Shown in pieces: positions 1-5,106 of a stretch of DNA of 6,496 nt. Position 1 is the stretch's first letter. The number at the start of each line of letters is the position of its first letter. Under the pieces are notes generated by a model, which searched no databases, was not told the DNA's origin, and worked only from the letters and a program-made list of their open reading frames with translations. Both the position numbers and the translations under genes were made by a program. The stretch is from positions 1 through 6,496 of the forward strand of contig JAPLPC010000154.1 in NCBI GenBank assembly GCA_026400425.1. Direction: 5' to 3'. Source of the DNA: Hyphomicrobiales bacterium (GTDB taxonomy: Bacteria > Pseudomonadota > Alphaproteobacteria > Rhizobiales > Xanthobacteraceae).

Positions 1-1200
1 GGCGAACAGGCCGGTGGTGAACGGCAACAGGGTGCCGTCATAGTGCTGGCCGATGAACGAGCCTATGGCGATGCCGAGCAGGGTCGTCAAGGTGCCGTAG
101 AGCGAGGACGCGGTTCCGGCGATGTGGCCCTGCGGTTCCATCGCCAGTGACGTGAAGTTCGAAAACATCAGGCCGAAGGCGAACATCATCAGCATCGCCA
201 GAGCGATGAACAGCGCCAACGACAACGTGTCGGTGGTCGCGGCTAGCAGCATCAACGCGCCGACCACCACGAAGCCGAGCAGCGCTGCATGCGACAGCGC
301 ACGCATGCCGAACCGGTGCACCACGCGGGCATTGAAGAAGCCGGCAATGGCGATGCCGAACGCGATCGAGGCGAAGGCCAGCGGAAAATACGCGCCGAGA
401 TGAAAGATCTCGGTGAACACCTGCTGCGACGTGAACACGAACGCGAACAGCGCGCCCTGCAGCGTGCCGGCAGCGATGCCGTAGCCGATGGTCTGCCGGT
501 GGGTGATGGTCTGCCGATAGGCCGACAGCACGTCGCGCACGGCCAGCGAGCGGCGCCGGGCGAGCGGCAGCGTCTCCGGCAGCCGCCAGGCGCTCCAGGC
601 CAGCGCCAGCAGGCCATACACGATCAGCACCGCGAAGATACCGTGCCACTCGGTCAGCAGCATCAGGGCCTGGCCGAATGACGGCGCCACCACGGGCACG
701 GAAATGAACACCATCATGGCCAGCGACATCACGCCGGCCATGCGACCGCCGGAATAGCAGTCGCGCACGATCGAGACGGCGATCACCCGGGTCGCCGCGG
801 TGCCGAGTCCCTGCAGCAGGCGCGCCAGCAGCAGCGTTTCGAATGACGGAGCCAGCAGCGCCAGCACGCTCGCGATACAATAGACCACCATGCCGCCGAG
901 CAGGATCGGGCGCCGGCCGAAGCGATCCGACAGCGGACCGATGACGAATTGCGCGACGCCGAAGCCGAGCAGGAACACCGACAGCACCGTCTGCAACTGA
1001 TTGCCGTCGGCGATCCTGAAGGCGGCGCCGATATGCGGCAGCGCCGGCAGCATGATGTCCATGGCCAATGGATTCAGCGCCATGATCGCAGCGATCATGG
1101 CGACAAATTCGGCAAATCGCATGGGCAGATGCGCCGTGGACACGAGCGGCGTGTGTGCGTTGATATCGGTCAAGATGAAGTCCCTAGAGGTGACCGCCAT
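1..1200 (-). CDS. Bcr/CflA-family MFS multidrug exporter (3' end outside window)
   Basis: Inner-membrane proton-coupled exporter of the major facilitator superfamily, drug:H+ antiporter Bcr/CflA type; the substrate cannot be read from sequence. The frame is open for 400 codons to the window edge, so probably only a short C-terminal tail is missing. Visible features: TM1 with PLAMDIMLPALPHIG (residues 44-58), matching the family's 'sxDmYLPALP' signature; MFS motif A GPLSDRFGRRP (88-98); RLLQGLGTAATR (127-138) followed by VRD; PVVAPSFGQAL (169-179), the family's Pro/Gly-rich TM5 motif; and a GTASSLYGT segment (362-370). Many hydrophobic stretches are consistent with 12 helices. The start is uncertain: ATG at 1200 has no visible ribosome binding site, while an in-frame TTG at 1173-1171 has AGGGA 8 nt upstream and would give a protein nine residues shorter. 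It lies 97 nt downstream of the peptidase gene with no clear terminator between, so it may be the last gene of the same transcript. Confidence 0.92.
   Translation of the reverse strand, partial: MAVTSRDFILTDINAHTPLVSTAHLPMRFAEFVAMIAAIMALNPLAMDIMLPALPHIGAAFRIADGNQLQTVLSVFLLGFGVAQFVIGPLSDRFGRRPILLGGMVVYCIASVLALLAPSFETLLLARLLQGLGTAATRVIAVSIVRDCYSGGRMAGVMSLAMMVFISVPVVAPSFGQALMLLTEWHGIFAVLIVYGLLALAWSAWRLPETLPLARRRSLAVRDVLSAYRQTITHRQTIGYGIAAGTLQGALFAFVFTSQQVFTEIFHLGAYFPLAFASIAFGIAIAGFFNARVVHRFGMRALSHAALLGFVVVGALMLLAATTDTLSLALFIALAMLMMFAFGLMFSNFTSLAMEPQGHIAGTASSLYGTLTTLLGIAIGSFIGQHYDGTLLPFTTGLFA
1078..1102. repeat. 25-bp palindrome (12-bp arms, 1-nt centre) inside the exporter gene
   Basis: The arm at 1078-1089 (CGCCATGATCGC) is the exact reverse complement of 1091-1102 (GCGATCATGGCG), with one unpaired base at 1090. 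It falls in the TM1 coding region and encodes the peptide AMIAAIMA, itself a palindrome. It could fold as a hairpin in the mRNA about 100 nt after the start, but codon constraint plus chance may explain it. No function is claimed. Confidence 0.6.
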
Positions 1201-1297
1201 TTGGCCGCGGATGCTGCGCTGCACAAGGCAGGTTTCGGCATGGCAGCTTCGCGTCCCCTGGGAATGGCTGGCATGACGCCGCGCGAGCAGCGGGCGA

Positions 1298-1948
1298 TTA
1301 CCGCCGGGTTCCCGCAGCCCGTTTGGCGGCCCGGACGAGGCGGACCATCTCCAGCAGCACGGCTTCTCCGGCTGATGCGAGGTCGTCCACCCGCATTCGC
1401 TGCGAGGCGGTGTCCTGGGCCGTGAGCGGCACATGGACGAAGGCGGCGAGCAGCGGACCGCCCTCTGTCCGTGTCGCCGCGATGGCCCGCCAGGACAGGT
1501 AATTGCAGAGATACCGGCCGGCATCGCGGGACGAGCGGACATCGACACCGGTCCGCCGCACGGCCTGCAGTAGATGCGCGGTGTGCGGCCCGAACATCTG
1601 CGCATCGGCGCCAGGCTGAATGAAGCCGCGGCGCACCGGCGTGCCATCGGCATCCGGCCACAGCATGGAGACGGCGTTGCGCGCCCGCGTCTCGATGCGG
1701 ATATGGGGCGTGCGGGATGCGAGGCCGAAGCACAGCAGCGCGTCCGGCCGATGCCGCGCGATCAGGTCGGGCAGTTCCCGATCGACGGTGGCATAGGTGA
1801 CATCGAACACATGCGCGATGCGGACGACATCGGCCAGCGCTGGGCGCCGCAACGTCGCCAGCGTCCGCACCAGCGCCATGGTGGGATTGACGGGGGCGCC
1901 GGGAAACGGGCCGAAGCCGGTGATGAGGAGGCGAGGCGCGTCGCTCAT
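1298..1948 (-). CDS. pcp: Pyroglutamyl-peptidase I-like cysteine peptidase (family C15)
   Basis: Predicted cytosolic cysteine peptidase removing N-terminal pyroglutamate from peptides. The 216-residue length is normal for family C15. The N-terminal LLITGFGPFPGAPVNPT (residues 8-24) is the family signature. All three catalytic positions can be placed by motif: Glu86 in IRIETRARN, Cys148 in SRDAGRYLCNYLSW and His172 in FVHVPLT, so the enzyme should be active. The stretch around Glu86 (FGLASRTPHIRIETRARN) departs from the classical 'GQAGGR..i..ErvaiN' form, so this is a divergent branch and the substrate could differ. The ATG at 1948 follows the meaB stop by 9 nt and has GAGG 7 nt upstream that overlaps that stop codon, so the two are probably co-translated. 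Why a peptidase accompanies meaB cannot be told from the sequence. Confidence 0.88.
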   Translation of the reverse strand: MSDAPRLLITGFGPFPGAPVNPTMALVRTLATLRRPALADVVRIAHVFDVTYATVDRELPDLIARHRPDALLCFGLASRTPHIRIETRARNAVSMLWPDADGTPVRRGFIQPGADAQMFGPHTAHLLQAVRRTGVDVRSSRDAGRYLCNYLSWRAIAATRTEGGPLLAAFVHVPLTAQDTASQRMRVDDLASAGEAVLLEMVRLVRAAKRAAGTRR

Positions 1949-1955
1949 CGTCCAG

Positions 1956-1959
1956 CCTC
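1956..1959 (-). promoter_or_regulatory. Ribosome binding site of the C15 peptidase
   Basis: GAGG on the minus strand, 7 nt before the ATG at 1948. It shares bases with the TGA stop of meaB (1960-1958), which suggests re-initiation by ribosomes ending meaB and supports the chosen start. Confidence 0.6.
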
Positions 1960-2944
1960 AGTCTTTCAGCAGGCGCATGATGGCTTCGGCGGCCACCGCC
2001 GGCGTCATCCTGCCGTCGGCGACGTCGCGCTCGGTCGCCTTGACCTTGCCGCGGATTGCGGGATCGCTGCGCAACCGCGCCTTCATGCGGTCCTCCAGCA
2101 TGGTCCACATCCATCGCACCTGCTGCTCGCGCCGACGCGCAGCGAAATCGCCGGACGCGTTCATGGCGGTGCGATGGGCGACGACTTTCTCCCACAACTC
2201 GGCGATGCCCGTCTTGGCCAGCGCCGAATAGGTCACCACCGGCGGATGCCAGTGCTCCGAGCGCGGCGCCAGGATATGCAGCGCGCCGCGGTAATCGCCG
2301 GCGGTGATATTGGCGCGCTTGAGATTGTCGCCGTCGGCCTTGTTGATGGCGATCATGTCGGCGAGTTCGATCAGGCCCTTCTTGATGCCCTGCAACTCAT
2401 CGCCGCCGCCGGGCAGCATCAGGGCCAGGAAGAAATCGGTCATGTCGCAGACCGCGGTTTCCGACTGGCCGATGCCGACGGTTTCCACCAGCACCACATC
2501 GAAGCCCGCGGCTTCACACAGCAGCATCGCCTCGCGCGTGTTCGCCGCGACGCCGCCCAGCGTGCCCGATGACGGCGACGGACGGATGAAGGCGTGTTCG
2601 TGGGCGGAGAGGTCCGCCATCCGCGTCTTGTCGCCGAGGATCGACCCGCCGGTGCGCGCCGAGGATGGATCGACTGCGAGCACCGCAACCCTGTGGCCTT
2701 GCGCGATGAGGTACATGCCGAGCACGTCGATGGTGGTCGATTTGCCGACGCCGGGCGAGCCGGTGATGCCGACGCGAAACGCGCGGCCGGTGTCGGGCAG
2801 CACGGCCTGCACCAGATCGCGCGCCAGCGCCTGGTGATCGGCGCGCCGGCTTTCCACCAGCGTGATGCCGCGCGCCAATGCTGCGCGCGATCCGGCGCGG
2901 ATATCGGCGGCGAGGGCGGTGATGTCGATGGGCGCGCGCGTCAC
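1958..2944 (-). CDS. meaB: MeaB/ArgK-family GTPase, methylmalonyl-CoA mutase chaperone
   Basis: Cytosolic G3E-type P-loop GTPase that binds methylmalonyl-CoA mutase, gates adenosylcobalamin loading and protects the mutase from inactivation; bacterial counterpart of human MMAA. Numbering from the GTG start (328 residues): Walker A TGSPGVGKST (61-70); LAVDPSSARTGGSILGDKTRM (89-109), the conserved switch region; VLVETVGIGQSE (151-162), with the Walker B-like Glu and switch II; NKAD (201-204), the guanine-specificity motif; and a C-terminal dimerisation-type helical segment. Length and motif order are normal. An in-frame start at 3031 would add 29 Arg-rich residues lying inside the upstream gene and is unlikely. 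GTG at 2944-2942 has AAGG 7 nt upstream and overlaps the upstream stop as GTGA, so translation is probably coupled. Its partner mutase lies about 2.2 kb upstream on the same strand, separated by two toxin-antitoxin pairs. Confidence 0.95.
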   Translation of the reverse strand: MTRAPIDITALAADIRAGSRAALARGITLVESRRADHQALARDLVQAVLPDTGRAFRVGITGSPGVGKSTTIDVLGMYLIAQGHRVAVLAVDPSSARTGGSILGDKTRMADLSAHEHAFIRPSPSSGTLGGVAANTREAMLLCEAAGFDVVLVETVGIGQSETAVCDMTDFFLALMLPGGGDELQGIKKGLIELADMIAINKADGDNLKRANITAGDYRGALHILAPRSEHWHPPVVTYSALAKTGIAELWEKVVAHRTAMNASGDFAARRREQQVRWMWTMLEDRMKARLRSDPAIRGKVKATERDVADGRMTPAVAAEAIMRLLKD

Positions 2945-3713
2945 TGTGGGGCCTTGCCGTCGTCTAATGCAGGCGCGCCGCCGAAGATCGCCGTGCCTTC
3001 CGCCGACAGATAGGGCGTCAGCACCGTCCATGGCACGAAGGCCGTATAGCCGCCTTCGGCATAGGATCCGACAGCATAGGGGCCGTAGTGGAACGTCAGG
3101 CCGGCGCTCTTGCCGGCCACTGTCGACGGCGTCAGCGACACCGGGCCGATCTTCAGCAGCTTCGGCTCCAGTGCTTCGACGGGGCTCATATCGGGATTGT
3201 CCGGATCGCGCTGGCGACCACCGCAGTGCGGATCGCCGTCATCGCCGGGCCGTTGTCGGCGAGTTCGGTGAAGAAGGGACGGATACTGATCATCTTGCCG
3301 GCCTGCCGGTCCCACAACAGCGTATCGTTGCCGTGATTGGGATGCGCGCCGCCGGTGTAACTGAAATCGCCGCGGATGATGCTGGCATAGCGCCCCGCGA
3401 CGAGCGCGTCCTGCGTATAGCTGCGCTCCGAACTCCAGGGCCGGTTGCGGATGTCAGCCGGCATGTCGCTCATGTCCTTGCGCTGCGCGACGAGTTCCTT
3501 CAGCGTTTTGGCGGCCCAGGCCTTGCCGGCAGCGCTGAGATAGTTCAGCAGCGGCGCATCGGATTTGATCGCGTCGTCGAACGACACGGTGACCTCGGTG
3601 TATTTGGCCTTCAGCGCAATGTCGGGTTTGCGATCGGCGGCGGGCGCGGCAGTGCAGGACACGGCGAGCAGCAGGACCGTCGCAAAGAGACGAGAAGAAA
3701 CGGATCGGGTCAT
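2941..3713 (-). pseudogene. DUF3298 (RsiV-like) secreted protein, broken by a -1 frameshift
   Basis: Two minus-strand frames together make one DUF3298 protein. The first (ATG at 3713, TGA at 3188-3186) has an N-terminal signal peptide, MTRSVSSRLFATVLLLAVSC..., with an A-X-A type cleavage region near residues 22-26 or a weak lipobox ending at Cys20. It then has the family motif RGDFSYTGGAHPNHGND (114-130) and IRPFFTE. The second frame carries the rest of the domain, PKLLKIGPV... to LTFHYGPYAVGSYAEGGY...FVPW, and ends in a TGA at 2943-2941. The frames cross at roughly 3190-3230; one base fewer than expected explains it, and repair would give about 257 residues. No slippery heptamer is visible there, so a real mutation or an assembly error is likelier than programmed shifting. 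The ATG overlaps the hepT stop (ATGA) and the final TGA overlaps the meaB GTG. The protein is presumably periplasmic or lipid-anchored; its function is unknown, and RsiV itself is an anti-sigma factor that binds lysozyme through this domain. Confidence 0.8.
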
Positions 3714-4045
3714 TCGCTAAAGCGGCTTTCGACAAAGGCTTTGAGAGCGGGTAGGTGATTTTGCAGTATGTCCCACACGATCCTGGAGTCGGTTGACTGA
3801 TAAGCATGGCGCAGGCGATTGGCAAAATCGAGCATTGCCCGCCAATCGATATCTTTAGCTTCAGCCTTGACGCGATCTGGTAGATGTCGCGCCGCTTCGC
3901 AGACGATTTCAAGCAGGCGTTCGGTGATCAAGCGAAGGCCTCGATCAGCCGCGAACTGATCGAAATCGGAGCCCTGCAAAAAGGTTTCGATCTCAGCAAT
4001 CGCGTCGCGCATGTCAGTCAGGCGATCTTCAGGTGACGGAGGCAT
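3710..4045 (-). CDS. hepT: HepT-like DUF86 toxin of an MntA/HepT module
   Basis: Small all-helical HEPN-fold protein (111 residues from the ATG at 4045), the toxin half of a HepT/MntA pair; characterised members act as RNases or are silenced by AMP addition to a Tyr. The active-site region is LDFANRLRHAYQSTD (72-86), with HAY = His80-x-Tyr82, followed by IVWDILQNHLPALKAFV, typical of DUF86 proteins. The canonical R-x4-H-x-Y motif is not exact: position 75, where Arg is expected, is Ala, while Arg77 and Arg79 precede the His. The ATG at 4045 shares one base with the antitoxin stop (TGATG) and has GAGG 7 nt upstream; a TTG one codon earlier is less likely. The stop overlaps the next gene's ATG (ATGA). 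Lines 3721-3900 count 31, 33 and 33 G/C per 60 bases (about 54%), against 40 of 60 at 5281-5340 in the mutase, which fits acquisition by transfer. Confidence 0.87.
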   Translation of the reverse strand: MPPSPEDRLTDMRDAIAEIETFLQGSDFDQFAADRGLRLITERLLEIVCEAARHLPDRVKAEAKDIDWRAMLDFANRLRHAYQSTDSRIVWDILQNHLPALKAFVESRFSE

Positions 4046-4359
4046 CAAATCACCTCGATCAGATCGTCGGCCATCCGTTCACGAATGCGCGGCGTCAGTT
4101 CGCTGTCGAACATGATATGCGGCCACACGCCGATGTCATCCTCGATCATGTTCATGACCTTCGACCAATCGAACGACGGCCTCCCGCTCACAGGGGTGGC
4201 TTCCAGCAGAATGTCCAGATCGCTGTCCGGCCGCGCATCGCCGCGCACGCGCGAGCCGAACACGGCCAGCCGCGTCACGCCCTCTGCCCTGAGCGCAGGC
4301 GCGAGCGCCCGCAGCTTGGCGAGAATCGTGTCGAGGGGAATGTCGATCACGTCGGTCAT
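4045..4359 (-). CDS. mntA: MNT-type nucleotidyltransferase antitoxin (MntA-like)
   Basis: Minimal nucleotidyltransferase, 104 residues from the ATG at 4359, with motif GS-x10-D-x-D at Gly35-Ser36 and Asp47/Asp49 (FGSRVRGDARPDSDLDI). Characterised MntA antitoxins use ATP to AMPylate the HepT Tyr and silence the toxin; the hepT gene directly follows, so that role is inferred here. Aligning the C-terminal SELTPRIRERM by eye to the usual 'vDlv..e.LkP.lrerI' block puts His81 where a third metal-binding Asp often lies, with Asp85 nearby, so catalysis may be altered. Start: the ATG at 4359 fits family length but has no ribosome binding site. A GTG at 4395 overlaps the vapC stop as GTGA and would add 12 residues (MIAGPFRATNDT) by translational coupling. 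The choice is open. Confidence 0.88.
   Translation of the reverse strand: MTDVIDIPLDTILAKLRALAPALRAEGVTRLAVFGSRVRGDARPDSDLDILLEATPVSGRPSFDWSKVMNMIEDDIGVWPHIMFDSELTPRIRERMADDLIEVI
4053..4056 (-). promoter_or_regulatory. Ribosome binding site of hepT
   Basis: GAGG on the minus strand inside the last codons of mntA, 7 nt before the hepT ATG at 4045. It favours that ATG over the TTG at 4048 and indicates antitoxin-coupled toxin translation. Confidence 0.6.
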
Positions 4360-4391
4360 GGTGTCGTTGGTAGCACGAAATGGACCGGCGA

Positions 4392-4802
4392 TCACGCCGG
4401 TAAGATGCTGACCCGACGTTTCAAAGCCGCCGCCCGCATCGCCTTGTCGAAACTGAACAACGGATTCCTGCTGGATTCCGCAAGATGGACATAGAGCTCA
4501 TCGTAAAAGGTCAGGCCGGACTTGATCGCGCTGGCGATGATCGACTCGATCTCTTCCGTGCGGGGAGGCGGCTGTGTCGTGACGGTCAGGACGGTGAGAT
4601 TGCCGATCGCGAAAGCAAGGCGATCGGCAGCAAGTCGGCCGCGCCTCACATTCGTCACCAGCGCGTTTCCGACCTCGGCGTGCCAATGCGCCGGCACCAG
4701 CAATGACTGCTCGGCCAGACTCTCGAACGTATCGTCGCTTCCCAGCAGTTCGGTTTCATCGAGACACATCGCCACGATCACCGACGCATCGACGACGATC
4801 AA
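4392..4802 (-). CDS. vapC: VapC-family PIN-domain ribonuclease toxin
   Basis: Predicted Mg2+-dependent endoribonuclease toxin of a type II pair, 136 residues, a typical VapC length. The four PIN acidic residues are in place: Asp5 in MIVVDASVIV, Glu43 in HAEVGNALV, Asp101 in LTFYDELYVHLAE and Asp119 in LFSFDKAM, so the toxin looks catalytically intact. The start is TTG at 4802-4800: it overlaps the antitoxin stop as TTGA, has GAGGG 6 nt upstream, and is required to keep Asp5, since the next in-frame ATG comes after that residue. A TTG start under an otherwise strong binding site would keep toxin output below antitoxin. Target RNA cannot be read from sequence; tRNA or rRNA cleavage is usual for the family. 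Confidence 0.93.
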   Translation of the reverse strand: MIVVDASVIVAMCLDETELLGSDDTFESLAEQSLLVPAHWHAEVGNALVTNVRRGRLAADRLAFAIGNLTVLTVTTQPPPRTEEIESIIASAIKSGLTFYDELYVHLAESSRNPLFSFDKAMRAAALKRRVSILPA

Positions 4803-5056
4803 CGGCGGCCCTCATTGATCCATGCCTTGATGTCGTCCTGCGTGGCGCCGAGCCCGATCTCGCGCGCCATGGCGCGGAGATTGCGAATAGCGGCTTTGCG
4901 CTTTGCGATTTCACCCGGCGACAGCTCGGCGCTTGCCTGGACAAGCTTGGCGATCGGTTTGCCGTGGCGCGTGATCGTAACTTCGACGCCCCGCTCGACC
5001 TCGTCGAGCAGACTTGAAAGCTGCGCCTTCGCCTCGAAAACGCCGATGTGTTTCAT
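4799..5056 (-). CDS. vapB: Phd/YefM-family antitoxin partner of VapC
   Basis: An 85-residue antitoxin. The N-terminal MKHIGVFEAKAQLSSLLDEV (1-20) and the following VTITRHGKPIAKLV are the Phd/YefM DNA-binding fold; the C-terminal half (about 46-85, Ala/Arg/Glu-rich, ending AWINEGRR) is the toxin-wrapping tail. It should neutralise VapC and, alone or with VapC, repress its own promoter through the palindrome immediately upstream. The ATG at 5056 is chosen because homology begins there; ATG at 5065 and TTG at 5092 lie inside the operator or promoter. No Shine-Dalgarno sequence precedes it and the predicted transcription start falls at the start codon, so translation is probably leaderless. The stop overlaps the vapC TTG by 4 nt. 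The symbol follows the usual partner naming, although the fold is Phd/YefM rather than AbrB. Confidence 0.92.
   Translation of the reverse strand: MKHIGVFEAKAQLSSLLDEVERGVEVTITRHGKPIAKLVQASAELSPGEIAKRKAAIRNLRAMAREIGLGATQDDIKAWINEGRR
4809..4813 (-). promoter_or_regulatory. Ribosome binding site deciding the vapC TTG start
   Basis: GAGGG on the minus strand, inside the antitoxin's final codons (Asn-Glu-Gly), 6 nt before the TTG at 4802. It is the best binding site seen in the toxin-antitoxin block and justifies the non-ATG start. Confidence 0.65.
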
Positions 5057-5062
5057 ACCGAT

Positions 5063-5088
5063 CATTCTGGTCTGATCAGACCAGAATG
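5063..5088. promoter_or_regulatory. 26-bp perfect palindrome, predicted vapBC operator
   Basis: The 13-base half-site CATTCTGGTCTGA is followed directly by its exact reverse complement, centred between 5075 and 5076. Pairing stops just outside it (5062 and 5089 do not pair). It covers the whole spacer and -10 region of the promoter below and ends 6 nt before the vapB start codon, exactly where an autorepressor would block polymerase. The inner TGGTCT/AGACCA also resembles GntR-type operators, but no such regulator is in the window, so the adjacent antitoxin is the simplest ligand. Confidence 0.8.
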
Positions 5089-5092
5089 TCAA
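5064..5092 (-). promoter_or_regulatory. Sigma-70-type promoter of the toxin-antitoxin block, apparently leaderless
   Basis: The -35 box TTGACA (5092-5087) is a perfect consensus match. After a 17-nt spacer comes the -10 box CAGAAT (5069-5064, four of six consensus bases). The start of transcription, 7-8 nt further on, would be at 5057-5056, the first base of the vapB ATG or one before it. The promoter begins 14 nt after the mutase stop codon, so the downstream genes have their own transcription start in addition to any read-through from the mutase. Confidence 0.72.
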
Positions 5093-5106
5093 GGAACCCT
5101 AAAACC

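Noticed and set aside
38..880. Minus-strand open frame of 280 codons over the exporter
   Set aside because: The true exporter frame, open from 1200 to the window edge, carries the MFS motifs; this one is out of frame and Arg-rich.
1239..1275. Imperfect inverted repeat between pcp and the exporter as a terminator
   Set aside because: Nine-base arms with one mismatch and a 19-nt loop, and no T-run after it on the minus strand; not enough to call.
1170..2195. Long minus-strand frame of 341 codons overlapping pcp and meaB
   Set aside because: Arg/Ala/His-rich composition with no motifs; it is a shifted shadow of two genes with clear catalytic signatures in another frame.
1574..2572. Plus-strand open frame of 332 codons opposite pcp and meaB
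   Set aside because: Antisense open frames are common in high-G+C genes; low-complexity Arg/Gly/His-rich product with no recognisable domain.
3186..3235. Programmed -1 frameshift in the DUF3298 gene
   Set aside because: No X-XXY-YYZ heptamer or strong downstream structure is seen in the switch region; mutation or sequence error is simpler.
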